Source of the DNA: Polychytrium aggregatum | Lineage: Eukaryota > Chytridiomycota > Chytridiomycetes > Polychytriales | Assembly: GCF_025602895.1 (NCBI RefSeq) | Contig: NW_026516283.1 | Span: forward strand, 62,001-126,000 | Direction of reading: 5' to 3' | DNA length: 64,000 bases | Part shown: positions 1 through 11,258 of the stretch, one piece after another | Layout of the letters: each line of letters starts with the position of its first letter | Numbering within the stretch: the stretch's first letter is position 1 | The notes under the pieces: generated by a model | Seen by the model: only the letters and a program-made list of their open reading frames with translations | What the model was told of the DNA's origin: nothing | Database searches by the model: none | Position numbers and translations under genes: made by a program

Positions 1-1303
1 CTGGACCCTACTTTTATCTCCCCAAGCTCGAGAGTCATCTGGAAGCTCGGTGAGTTGTACTGCGCTGTCGCACGTATCCATTGTTGAGCCATGCTCTGCT
101 GCCTCCAGTCCTTGCCCCACCCCGGCTCCTTTGATTATTTGTGCTTGCCATCGACGTACTGACGCCGTGTTGTGCCGCATCGCTCGGCCCCACCAGTCTC
201 TGGAACAATGTCTTCAACATGGCCCAGGACCTGACTGGCGTCCCCCGCGGCACCATTCGCGCCACGGTCCTGATCGAGACCATCATGGCCGCCTTCGAGA
301 TGGACGAGATCATCTTTGAGCTGCGCGAGCACTCCTCCGGTCTCAACTGCGGCCGCTGGGATTATATCTTCTCGTTCATCAAGAAGCTCCGCAACCACAA
401 AGAGTTTGTTCTGCCCGACCGTGCCGATGTCCAGATGACCACCCCGTTCATGGATGCGTACGTCAAGCTCCTGATCAAGACATGTCACAAGCGAGGCGTT
501 CACGCCATGGGTGGCATGGCTGCCCAGATCCCCATCAAGAACAACCCCCAGGCCAACGAGGCTGCCTTGAACAAGGTCCGCGCCGACAAGCTGCGTGAAG
601 TCAGCGCCGGCCACGACGGCACCTGGGTGGCCCATCCCGATCTCGTCAAGATCGCCTTGGCCATCTTCAACGAGCACATGCCTCAGCCCAACCAGCTGTT
701 TGTTCGACGCGACGAGGTCCAAGTCACAGGCAAGGATCTCCTGTCCATCGCCGGAATCGGCGGCGGCATCACCGAGAAGGGTGTCCGGGGCAATATTAAC
801 GTTGCCCTGCAGTACATGGCTGCATGGCTGCGTGGCTCTGGATGTGTGCCCATCCACAATCTCATGGAGGATGCCGCCACGGCCGAGATCAGCCGATCGC
901 AGCTATGGCAGTGGGTCCGACACCAAGCCAAAACTACCGACGGCCAAGTCATCACCCGCGACTGGATGAACCAGAAACTGGAGGATGAGGTCCGCGCGTT
1001 GCTGTCCAGTGCCTCTGATCCGGCAGTGCGCCTGTCGATCGAAGGTGCTCGCGACTACCTCGCCAAGACCATCCAGGGGCAAGAGTATGCCGACTTTTTG
1101 ACGGTAAGCAAACCTGACGACGATGAATCCTCACGGCCACCACTCGTCCCCGCGTGGCGATGCTTCTTGAGCTTGGTTCCCGTTGCTGCGCGACAGATCC
1201 TGGAAGCGACTCTGATCGACTCTCTTGTCTCGTTTCGCCCTGCCCACAGACTCTCTGCTACGACTCGATCACGACCCTGCAGAAACCACACCACAAGCTG
1301 TGA
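1..1303 (+). CDS. Malate synthase, 3' part (5' end outside window)
   Basis: Condenses glyoxylate with acetyl-CoA to malate in the glyoxylate cycle, normally in peroxisomes or cytosol. Exons seen: 1-49, 197-1103, 1250-1303; the introns are GT..AG and all phases fit. The first piece reads [16 protein letters not shown] and joins [11 protein letters not shown]. The family signature [17 protein letters not shown] is intact, preceded by [15 protein letters not shown]. About 335 residues are visible, so roughly the first 200 residues of a typical 540-560 residue enzyme lie upstream of the window. The last exon encodes [15 protein letters not shown]; the C-terminal HKL resembles a peroxisomal PTS1 tripeptide but is not the canonical SKL. 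Family call is very secure; peroxisomal location is inferred. Confidence 0.96.
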
Positions 1304-1764
1304 AACCCCTTGATTGCTAAATTGGCTCTCGGGCCTGCATCGCCTTTCACATCTCTAGTCGCACACCGCATGGTTGCAATTGTTTGATCGACTCTTGGCC
1401 TGCTCTGCTCAAATATACTTGGCGCATACGCGAAAGCTCAATATTGGGCAGCGCCTCCTCAAGCTGTGTGTGCAGAGCGGTTTCATGGCTCGAGAGAGAG
1501 AGTGTGTGTGTGTGAGTGGGAGCGAGAGCCATTCGGGTCGTTTCGGACCAGATTGCATCTATCTGTATGTGCACACATTGGGGGAGCGTGTGTTGTATTC
1601 AGAGCCTAGGCAGCGAACGAGCCACAAGACTATTTCGATGGTCGCACTCCGAACAAAGGCACCAGATATCCAAACGGTGCCAAGGCTTCGTCGGTTGAGA
1701 CACATAGCTCGATCCGTTGGTATGGATTCTGGTATCGAAGGCGTTGTGCTCCCTCGACAGGGTC
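1304..1764. other. Intergenic, convergent malate synthase / COG5
   Basis: Holds the 3' flanks of the two converging genes. A short purine-dinucleotide then TG-dinucleotide run lies at about 1490-1516. No coding signal was recognised. Confidence 0.6.
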
Positions 1765-4700
1765 CTACGCTTCAAGCGCGCTGTTGATGACCATACGGAT
1801 GGCCGGATAGACCACGCAGTACTCCTTCTCGCCCTTGCGGTTTGCTTCGTCAACGTACTGTCCAAGGCACTTTTCAAGCAGCAGTATGGCTTGTTTGGGC
1901 TCCTGTGCATCGAGCCATTCGCTGTACTGCTGCTCCGACCAGTGGCAGAAGACCGTTGGCAGGGGGATCAGCGGGTGGGCTCGTGTGAACAGATGATGGA
2001 CGAGAAGGATCGGAGGGATGGCCGAGATGGGTTTGGAGGTCGATATCTGGCCCAGATCCAGGAACAGCAGCGGCCTGGCCGACAGAACAGCCCGCTCCCG
2101 GCATTAGTTACACAATCAGCGTTGCTGAGTGGATTGCATCCGCTGACGCATACAGCTCCGCTTCTGTGCCGATAGAAAGGCGCACCAGCGCAAGAAACAG
2201 ACTTGGAGGCGCCGTGATGCAACCAGCGCACATCATCAGCAACTCTCCCCACACTTTCTCCCACGACTCACTTGAACGCCTTCAAGGCACGATAACAGTC
2301 GCCAATGTCGGTCTCGAGCCGCATGCCCGTGCCCGAGAACCATTGGTTCAAGGCAAACTCGAGCTGAGTGAGGTCGCCGGCCAGACGCAGCTTGCCGGGC
2401 TCGCTAGCGATGGGAACGATGCTGGCATGTCGCAGGAAAAACTCGACGGTGCGCTTGCCAACCAGTCTCATCCAGTCTTGGCGCTCTTCGCCGCATTGAT
2501 AGCGCGCGAACAGCTCGCGCTGAATCCATCGGATCTTGTTGCTAAGCTCGATGATGTATGCCCCGACCGAAGACTCGGAGCGACCCAGACCCGAGGACGC
2601 GACGATCCTGGTAGGAGCGATCATTTCGGAGACAAAGAGTTTGAGATGGAGGAGTGAGTGGCTTCGCTCGAGTCGGGCTGCAATCCACAGATGTGTGCTC
2701 CTCGCGCATCACAGGCATCTGCTCATCCCCTATCTTTGTCCATGCCGCCGCCGACCTGAGCCGCCACTGCAACTCACTTGGAAAAGTCCTCCTTGTGGAT
2801 CTTCATGATGATTCCTTCAATGTCCCTCATGACGGCGATCAAGAGGGGCCCCACAATGCCTTGGAACAGTGCATGCGTTTCCTGTACATTCCAAGTCAGT
2901 CAATGTGGATGCATCGGAACCATGCGTCACGAGATACGCAGGCCGTGCGCTCCACAATGCGAGCGAGAGCTTTACCTCGACCGTCTCTCCTACGATGTCG
3001 AGCAGACCTGGCTCTGTGTACTCGCTCATCACCACGGCCCAAAGCCCCTCCTTCAAGGCATACAGGCAGTTGGCGATTTCCGCGTTCAGGATCTGGGCTT
3101 GGGTGGCGGTAATGAGACCGGTGATGCTAAAGGCGTTCGAGTCCTTGACCGACTGACAAGGATACGGGATTGACAGGTACATCAGCTCCGTGTGTCGTTA
3201 TTGAACAGCGCGGTGCACATCCGTTGTGCTGTGGGGCTGAGACGTAGCCATGGAGGCATCTGCATCCCCGATGAGCCACTGTTTTCGACGTGCGCGGCAT
3301 ATAGATGCGCAGCGGTAGTCGCGGCGACCCTGGGGCCTCGACACTCACCCACAACTCCGACTTTTTGATGTACAGATTGAGCGCCTTGGAGACGTTTTTT
3401 CCAACCAGCTTGAGAAGCCTGGTGTCAAACTTGGTCGCCTCTAGCTCGCTGGATACGACGCGCATCAGCCGCTCGATGTCGTCTCGGCTCGGCACTTGCT
3501 TCGAGCTGCCTCCGGTGACGGCGACGCCGACGAGGGGTGTCGATCCGAGTCTCTCTGGGAATGCTTGCTGGATGGGCTCGAGCAGACGAGTGAGAGAGCG
3601 AGACAGATACGAGGCTTCAAAGGAATGGAGAGTCTGGCTCAGCAGCGCAAACTCGGGGCTTTATCCAGAACCACGATCGGTGCAGAGTGTTGGTCAGCGA
3701 TGGGCAAGAGAAATCCACCGACACGATGATGCACTCGTGTTGAGCTGTATGCGGTCCAAATGCACGCCGTGAGCGCGATATCGGCAACGACACGACCAAG
3801 CGCAGCGGTGGTACCTGTCAATATAGCCCTGGCCCTTGATACCTCCGTTGGCAACATCGATTCTCAGGAGCAAATCATGGAGAAGACGGAGCAGCTTCGG
3901 ATATCCATTTTGCAGCGCATTCTGGAGGTTCTGTGAGCCTGAGATGTCCAGCAATCGACGGGGAGCATCGATATGGCGTTAGGGGGCGAGGATGGATGTG
4001 CGCGGGTCGTTAATCAATCAAAGATATGAACATCTCTCTCCTGGCGCTTGTGCCATCGTGTCTAGGGCGCCAGAGAGTACTTACTTTTGGTCGAAAGTCG
4101 GAATTCGCGCTCCATCGACGCAGCCAGACTGCGCCAGTAATAGTGAAAAATGTCGCCATCGAATCTCTGTGGTGGGGAGTTGCAAAAGTTCGCAGAAGAA
4201 GCGCAATGCAGACGGAGAAAAATGAGGCAGTGGTCGGACTGGCAGCTGGAAGAGCTGCTTGTCGGATACCATGCAAACAGCCCATTGCCTTGGGCTGCCG
4301 ATTTGACATTGGTACTTGCTGGGGTGCGACCAGTTTAAGCCGCAACAAGAATAGAACGACTCCATCCCCAACAGCAGCTCAGCGTATGCTGTCCATCCAT
4401 CCATTGTCTCGCCAGCTTACCTCGCTCACAGTCTTCAAAAAGGAAATCTGCGTGATGGCATCCCGTTTACGAGACAGAACACGCTCAAGGAGATAAATCT
4501 GCCAGCCCACGGATTTAGCAACGCAGCCAAATGAGTCTTGATCATGACGGGGCGAGTGAAGGGAGGGGGCGGAGACGATTTGCCAGTGGCGAGTGACTAT
4601 TGAATGAGATGGGCTGCTTGATTGACAGGAACACACCCACCTTGACAGAGCTGATGTAAATTTTGTCAAATAGGCTCTCGAGTCGTGACCACAGCGCACT

Positions 4701-6609
4701 GCTCCACGCAGAAGGATTGACTGTTCCAGGTTCGGTGACTCTGCGCACCCCAGTGGATGGTGCAGAAGCTACGGTCGAATCTAGATCGTAAAGCCAGCGC
4801 CAGCGCCGGCGCAAACGAGATCAACAGAGTTCCATGAACAAATAGAGTCGGTGCCAATGGGGACTGATCCGGCTTGACACTGCGACGCATGCAGCGAGGC
4901 AGCAGGTGCCAATGAATCCGAGAACGACGCAAGTCCTGGCTCGCGAGGGAAGCCGACGCACAGATCGATAACAGCACAAACGCATGATCAGAGCAGTACC
5001 AACCTTGATTGATGAGCTGGACGTCCAAGCACTCTTGTATAGCAGCCGATAGATCGCTAATGAGATGATCAACAACCTCAACCAGCTTTGATCCCAGTGA
5101 GCCAAGGTTGTGGAAAATCTGCAAGCCCGCGCTGATTTCGCTTTGGTTCTTCATTCCAACAGCATGGATTGGGTTACGTTGTAGTAAGCACATACACATG
5201 TGGGAGCGCGAAAGGAGGCCAGCCCGATCCTCGTCGTGACAACAGGGCCGCTGGGTGGTCTAGGCATCGATCTCTGAGCTCTGCCGATCTGCCGATCTGA
5301 AACTGAGGCACCACCAATCGCTGAGCAGAGAGGGCCTACCTGGCTGGTCATGCCGTTTTCAATCAGACGGTTGCCCTCCGAGAGGAGCTGCTTCTTGACA
5401 GCATCAATGCCGGCGATTTCCGCATCGATAGCATCGATTCCCCGAATGTCACAGTCTGCCAGGAGGCTCTCTGCATTTGTCGACCCAATGCACGGGCGTT
5501 TGAAATCCAGAAGGATCAGTGACGGTTTGGCCCAACCAGAGCACCGCAGCATCATCAACCTGGGTCCTTCGGCTGTCCATTGGTCCACCACGAACATACA
5601 ACCCGGTGCGGAGATAACTGACCCAGTTCGCAGACCGAGGAGGCAGCGCTCGAATATTCTTTATCGCCCCCAGACATGTGAGCGTTCATGCGACGCACAA
5701 GATGCAGGAACCTCGATGTCGATCGGAGCAATTCTGAAGTCGCCTGAAGCCGCTCGACCTGAAGGGTTCGGATCCGGATCTGCTCGTAGGGCTGCTGGAC
5801 GCTGACTCGCAATCTAATGGCGAAAGGACGGGCCGCGTTGGAGAAACGGCCGGGAAACTAAGCGTCTAAGTTCCAGAGGCACAGGGCCATGCCACTGGGG
5901 GTGTGTGCTATGGCAAAGCTTGGACTCTCCAGAAAGGCGTGCCGATGACATCGCCAGGACTCGCCGGACCATCGAGAGAGACGCTGGTTTGCGTGGGAGG
6001 GGGGGGGAGCAAATCATAGCCCTCCTGTTCTTGTCGGTCAGCCGTTGGCTGCAGCTTCGATCGCAGCGATCACACATTACCTGTCGAACGACTTGTTGAG
6101 CGAAGCCATGCCGGCCTGCACCCGCACCATCACTGAATCGAGCTGGTCGAGCTCGGTGACTTGGTGGATCAGATCCTCGTAGTGATGCGTCACTTGCTCA
6201 AAGATCTGTTTGTTGAGATGATCGAGATTGAAACTGAGCTTGGTCAACGCCGTCGGCAAGTCCATGCCATGGTAGAGGCTTCCCTCAGGCGCATCCGCGA
6301 TGAAGTTGGCGTATTCCATCGCATCGAAGGGCTCGCGAGTAAAGTCAAGATACTCTGTCCATGGATTCCATTGACGGATCGGAATGAGGGTTGTGTAGAT
6401 GGAGTAGGAGGCATGCCGGGCAGCGGGTATTTAGCAGAGCAACCCACGGAGGCAATGCAGCCAGCCATCGTCAACGAGCACAAATGCATCTGCAGCCGGC
6501 CGCCAGGGACGAAAGGGGGAGGTGCCTCCAACAGGAAGCGAGACCGACCTTCATTTGCAAGAAGCGATCCTGGTCTCTCGCCCTCGGGCAGAGACGTCGC
6601 CGCGGCCAT
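1765..6609 (-). CDS. COG5: Conserved oligomeric Golgi complex subunit 5 (COG5)
   Basis: Tethering-complex subunit that acts in retrograde intra-Golgi vesicle traffic and so in glycosyltransferase recycling. Fourteen exons on the minus strand, in order: 6549-6609, 6081-6354, 5623-5813, 5340-5470, 5004-5148, 4641-4738, 4421-4498, 4085-4166, 3815-3938, 3349-3658, 2976-3152, 2778-2881, 2272-2661, 1765-2074. Every phase closes, giving about 824 residues, close to the roughly 840 of animal COG5. Recognisable blocks: PFDAMEYANFIAD and QVERLQATSELLRS near the N terminus, GLQIFHNLGSLGSKLVEVVD, NGYPKLLRLLHDLL, FEASYLSRSLTRLLEPI, GKRTVEFFLRHASIV, KLRLAGDLTQLEFALN and a C-terminal LFTRAHPLIPLPTVFCHWSE. 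The start ATG at 6609 lies in a good context. The acceptor of exon 13 (AAG before 2661) is the weakest junction; a CAG about 15 bases upstream of it gives the wrong phase. Confidence 0.93.
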
Positions 6610-7460
6610 GGTCAAACGTGGTCTCTATGGCCTGGATTGGTGTGTGTTTGGAGAGTGCTTGGCGACTGTGTCGAAGGCGGGGAGCAGACCAGGGTGCAGC
6701 TGAATGGGCAGGACAGATGAGGGAGGAGCAGAACCAGGACGCCGCCCAAGGACGGCCCTTTCCTGGCCGCGTGCGAATCGACATGCCCAAGGCGACCGAG
6801 AAGCCATCTGTGCTGCTGCCAGTGCCGGGGCGGTTTGTGGGCGGGAACGAGGCCCTGGTCTGCCACGACGGGAACCTCTGCACAGGATCGATGGCATCCG
6901 CTTGTGGGAGGGCAAGAAAAATGTTCTTGCCACTTGAAGCCCCCGTTTGTGTCGTTCTACCACCACCAGAGGAGTGGGCATTTCAACCAAGACGACCCCG
7001 ACAACAACGACTGGCATCACCGACGACGATGGGACGCCGTATCCATGCCGCGGTGGCGGACGATGGGTGCCATCAAGTAACTGGATTGTCGCCCACCAGC
7101 TCCACTTACTGCAGTCCGAGCATCCTGGTGGACCCATGCATGACCACCCTCTCTCTCTGGGGATGGCGGCCATTATGGATGATGTGTGTGTATTGCCATC
7201 CAAAAGTGGATCAGTCAGGGCAACCCGTACATGGTGTGCAGAATGTAAACAGTGAGGAAGATTCGAGCGGGAGAACATGGGCCACATCTTAGCGGCCATG
7301 CATATCGCAACTTGTGGGAATCGGCGGCGAGACGGGAAGCAGACGGGGAATGAGGTTCCGGCCATAGAGCTGATGTGAAAGTCTTGCTTGGATCACAACT
7401 GCGTCACAGCCGGAGCAGAATGAATGCAAGGGCTACCATGTGGAGCCGGCGGTGAGAGGT
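6610..7460. other. Intergenic: COG5 promoter side, 3' flank of next gene
   Basis: Separates two minus-strand genes in tandem. Open frames exist on both strands, but none shows family similarity or a plausible exon structure, so I treat them as chance frames in GC-rich DNA. Confidence 0.55.
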
Positions 7461-8244
7461 TCAGTGGGCGACATTGATGGGTTGCTGCTCGAGAATGGCA
7501 TGCAGGGAGATGCGACGGTGGGAGCCTCCAGGAGGCAAGCTGCGTCGGCGTTGGGACTTGTTGGCCAGGCCCAGATCGGTGTCGTCGTCGGGCACTTCGT
7601 AAAAAGCCTTGTTGGTGATGGACAGCTCGTTGGAGGACGAGGTTGAGGACTCGGAGCGGACGGTGGCGGACGGAGATCGGATGGAGGCGGGGATGGAGAG
7701 ACGGCGACGGGGGATCTTGCGCAAGATGTTGTTAACGTTGCCTTTGCTGTCGACGATGGTCGGGAAGCTGCAGGGACAGAGCGCCGCCAGGGACGAGTGT
7801 CAGAGAAGGGATGAAATTGGAGGGAGGGCATGGATCGGTCCTCATTGGCACTGCGAGATCATCATTGGCACATCGAGAGACGGCTGCGATGCAGGATGGG
7901 AGGCATCTGGCTCGATCATATTCGGGATGAATCACTCGGAGCAGCGATTACTGAAACAAGCGCAAGGTGCAAAAGGCGTACCTGGCACTGCAGCGCCACG
8001 AGCCGTCGACAACGAATTTGAAGAGATGATCCTGAGTAGTGTCGAGAGGAACGCTGACGATGAATTCTTCGGGGCACTCGGGGTCGTGCTTCATCTCGAT
8101 GGTTTGCTGCCAGTTGTCGAAGGTGCCGGTGAGGAAAACCCGCTCGCCACCGAGGCTCCACCTGAATTGGACGGGCAACGAGGCGGGGATCTCAAAGATG
8201 GCGGCAGGCGGCTGATGCTGCTGCTGCTTTCCTTCCGAGAGCAT
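7461..8244 (-). CDS. Glycogen-binding-domain (AMPK-beta/Crp1-like) protein
   Basis: Two exons, 7982-8244 and 7461-7767, joined in phase (AG|C), give about 189 residues. The first exon encodes a carbohydrate-binding module of the AMPK-beta/CBM48 type: VQFRWSLGGERVFLTGTFD, then W, and later DHLFKFVVDGSWRCS. The second begins VDSKGNVNNILRK, a motif pattern that follows this module in Crp1/Mdg1-like fungal proteins, and continues as a basic, Ser-rich tail with several RRxS sites that could be kinase targets. The chosen start (MLSEGKQQQ) is the nearest ATG to the domain; the frame stays open far upstream, so a longer N terminus is possible. The role is probably glucan or glycogen binding, or scaffolding; there is no AMPK-beta C-terminal (ASC) domain, so this is not the SNF1 beta subunit itself. 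Confidence 0.82.
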
Positions 8245-8362
8245 TGGTGACAACGAGTGCGAGGCGGATAGATGGAGTGGCTGTGAGGGATGGTGTGGGA
8301 TTGTGACGCGACTGGAGGTGATGACGATATCCGCTGCGAGATGGGAGCAGATGGGATACGAT

Positions 8363-8396
8363 GCCGAGGATTGTCGCTTGCCGAGGATTGTCGCTT
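8363..8396. repeat. 17-base direct duplication
   Basis: Two perfect tandem copies of a 17-base unit (8363-8379, 8380-8396) in the leader or promoter of the CBM48 gene. Confidence 0.8.
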
Positions 8397-8439
8397 GCCG
8401 AGATGGAAATGGAGGCGTCTGGGACGGACCCAGGCGGCC

Positions 8440-8446
8440 ATATATA
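8440..8446 (-). promoter_or_regulatory. Candidate TATA box for the CBM48 protein
   Basis: Minus-strand TATATAT, about 195 bases upstream of the chosen start codon. Identified from sequence only. Confidence 0.4.
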
Positions 8447-11258
8447 CACCCGCCGGAGGAGTCTGGAAGGTACTGCGAGGGACGAGTGATTGGCACAGTG
8501 ACTTGATCTGAGTCGACGGCCCGATAGCGCTGGTGGCTGTGGGGGCCGCTTCCGGACGAGGCCGAGCCGTGTCTGGCCGGGCATTGGCCTTGTTGGGCGG
8601 CGGCGACAGCAGCGGAGGCGGGGATCGGCTGGACCAATGGGCGGGTCGGCTGTGGAGGGGACCGTTCTGTGTCGACGGCTGGTGGTTGATGCTTGGATGA
8701 TTGATGCTGTTGGGCGCACATCGGGCCCACGCAACAGCATCGCAAGTCCAAAAGCTGGCGGTCTGAGAGAGCCCCGACAGTGCCCAGAGATCAGCTGCCG
8801 GGGGGATGCGAGGCAGGACGCCGGGGCAGATGGCGACACCATGCCCGTTGATGGTTGTTGGTTGTTGCTGGCTCAGCAGCTGTGGCGGCAGCCCACACGG
8901 CGCCGGCACCACTCCGCGCCGGCCACCCAACCGGACGATAACGGCAACCCTTTGGAGTGGTGAGCAGCCGGGTGCCGGCGACGGGCTTTGTTGCCGACGT
9001 GTGGCCAGGGCTCACAGCTCGTGCGGCTGACTGAGGCCGGGCCAGCGACGGACAGCCAGGCGGCCGATGTGGCCTCTGGTCGCTCTGGGTGCCGAGGAGC
9101 AGCAGAGGCAGAAGCAGCAGAGGCAGAAGCAGCACAAGCAGAAGCAGCAGGACCCAGGATCTACCCTTGGCAATATCCAGACAGCATGCCCGTGTGTTGT
9201 TGACCAAACGAGCAACGCAGCGCCCCGCCAGCAGCATCATGGCCGTCGATCGGGCCTGGGGGTCATAATGCCCTTCATTGAACTCGCACAGTACGCAGGT
9301 GACGCCGCCAGGTGAAGACAGCGAAGGAGGGCGTGGGACGGGCGATGTCGTCACAGCCGCCGTGTGCTGGGTTTGCATTGGGGCAGCTGGACATGGCATG
9401 GCTGGACATGTGTTGGTTTCCAGGATGCGGGAGCAAGGCGGACTCGGGCCGGTGCTTGGATGCGGCTGCTGCCAGCGGGTAGCCTGGGATTGGCGCTAGC
9501 ATGTCCGTGGTGAGGCAAGGGCTGGGCACGAAACAGCAACAGCCGGAACATGAAACGACAGCCGTCTGGATGCGGAACAACAGTGATCTGGACTTGGGCG
9601 AACATGAAACAGCGACTGCACACACACACACACAGCGAGAGCACACATACACAGCGAGAACATTCTCGCTCGGCGAGAGCACCCAGGCCTGCATTGTATG
9701 GAGCTGGTTTTGTCGCGCGGCGATTGGCCCGTCGAGACACCGCGGGAGCACAGGCCCTCCCAAAACGGACAGCCAAGACGGTGGCGGTTCCGTGTGTCCC
9801 GCCGGAAAAGGAAACGCATTGGTGGTGCACAGGCGACACGACGCGTCGCGCGGCAGCACAGAGCAGCGCGCCGACACCCGCTGCTGCGCGTTCGTGACTG
9901 CAGGCCAGCTCACGCTCCGCCGCGGCTACTGCACAGGGACCCACAGCAACAGTGGTGCAGCTGCGCCAACAACAGCGGCACCCGGCCGCCAGCAGCAACC
10001 CACTGTAGCAGCGGCGCGCAGCATCGGCTGGTCGCACACACAGCCCGTCTCGGCTGTCTGTGCCGCGTTGCGCTCTCGATCCGCGGCGAGACCACTGGCG
10101 TTCTCGCGCAGCTTGTTGCCGCACTGCGTCTGTGCTCTCGCCGGCGCGCTGCCCTCGCTCGTGTCGCCTCGCCGGCCCTCGGCCTTGGATCTCCAGCATC
10201 CATAAAAGCGACTTTGGCCCGCTCGCATCGAAATCACAGAGCAAAAATTCCACGCTTCACGATCCCTCCGTCGCCCATCTCGCCTTCCCCCCGGCCCTGC
10301 TTCTGGGAACCGTCTTGGAAGAGAGAGATACAAAGCACTTGAACCCAAGACCGAGACTCTCCCGAGTGCCTGCTGCGCGGAAGACGCTGCGCTGATCTCA
10401 CTTGTCCTGCCTTCGTCTGCCAGTCTCCTCCCCCCCAGCTCGCCAGCTCGTTGTTAGCCGCTGCCCAAGTCTCTTTCTCCCTGTCTCTTCCTAGGCGTCG
10501 CCTCCACTCCCCTCACCAACACCCTCTGTCCTTGTCACCGAGTGCTCTCCCGGTGGCATCGCCTTGATTCGTCCTGCTCGCCTCTGGTCGTCATTGCTTG
10601 CTTCCCCCTCCGCTCTCCCTCCATCTGCTGCTTCCGTCGCTGTCAAGTTCGCGAGCCCAGCGCCATCCGCCACTCTGTCTACAAGCACCGTCACAGCAAA
10701 GCTCGCACCACCACGTCGCCAAGCTTGGTTCTCACCTCATTGCTTATGACCTTGGTCGCCGGCTTCCGTTGATCTGTCAATGTAGGTATTTGATTTCCAC
10801 GAGGGTGGTGTGACGAGAGATATCCTGTGTTTCATATCCGTGGCCGCTCTCGACAGAGTCTGTCACTGTCAGATCTTGACTGTGTTGCGTCCGGGTCATG
10901 TCGGCCATACGGTATTCGTTCACACGGCGTCGGTTCAAACAGGCGATGCATTTCGCCGACCTTGACGTGGTTTCTTGGCGTGGTCTCTTGACGTGGTCTC
11001 TTGACAGCTTCTCTGGGCAAACGATATTATCCAGTCGCTAACCCATCGTCGTCCTCTCTTGGTTTACAGTGCTGCTCCATTCCCTGGATTGAAGCTGTCC
11101 CGCTCCACCATCTCACCCAGATCATCCTCCCGCTCGGCCTGTCTTTCCCTTCGGCATTTGCCATTCCCTGTCGTCGTGTTGTCTCCCCTCTGTGACTGAA
11201 CCTTCGCCTGCCCCCCGCCCATTCTCTCCCCTATTTACTCTTTTTGGCCATTCGTTTC
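8447..11258. other. Long divergent intergenic region with GC-rich blocks
   Basis: Separates the CBM48 gene (-) from the CCCH gene (+). It contains a 15-base imperfect AGCAGAGGCAGA-type repeat near 9098-9152, a CA run near 9619-9634, and a GC-rich stretch (about 9300-10200) with overlapping open frames on both strands that match no family. From about 10200 the DNA turns pyrimidine-rich, as expected for a long 5' leader of the CCCH gene; CATAAAAG near 10200 is a weak TATA candidate. A 5'-leader intron is possible but not provable here. Confidence 0.55.
9098..9152. repeat. Imperfect AGCAGAGGCAGA-type repeat
   Basis: About 3.5 copies of a 15-base purine-rich unit in the long divergent intergenic region. 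Confidence 0.75.

Noticed and set aside
6522-7365. 250-codon frames on both strands between COG5 and the CBM48 gene
   Set aside because: No recognisable motif, no exon structure, and they overlap one another on opposite strands as expected by chance in GC-rich DNA.
8091-8930. Longer N terminus for the CBM48 protein and an overlapping 279-codon frame
   Set aside because: The upstream part is low-complexity Pro/Ser/Gln and lies beyond a good TATA candidate; the overlapping frame is a shadow. A longer form cannot be excluded.
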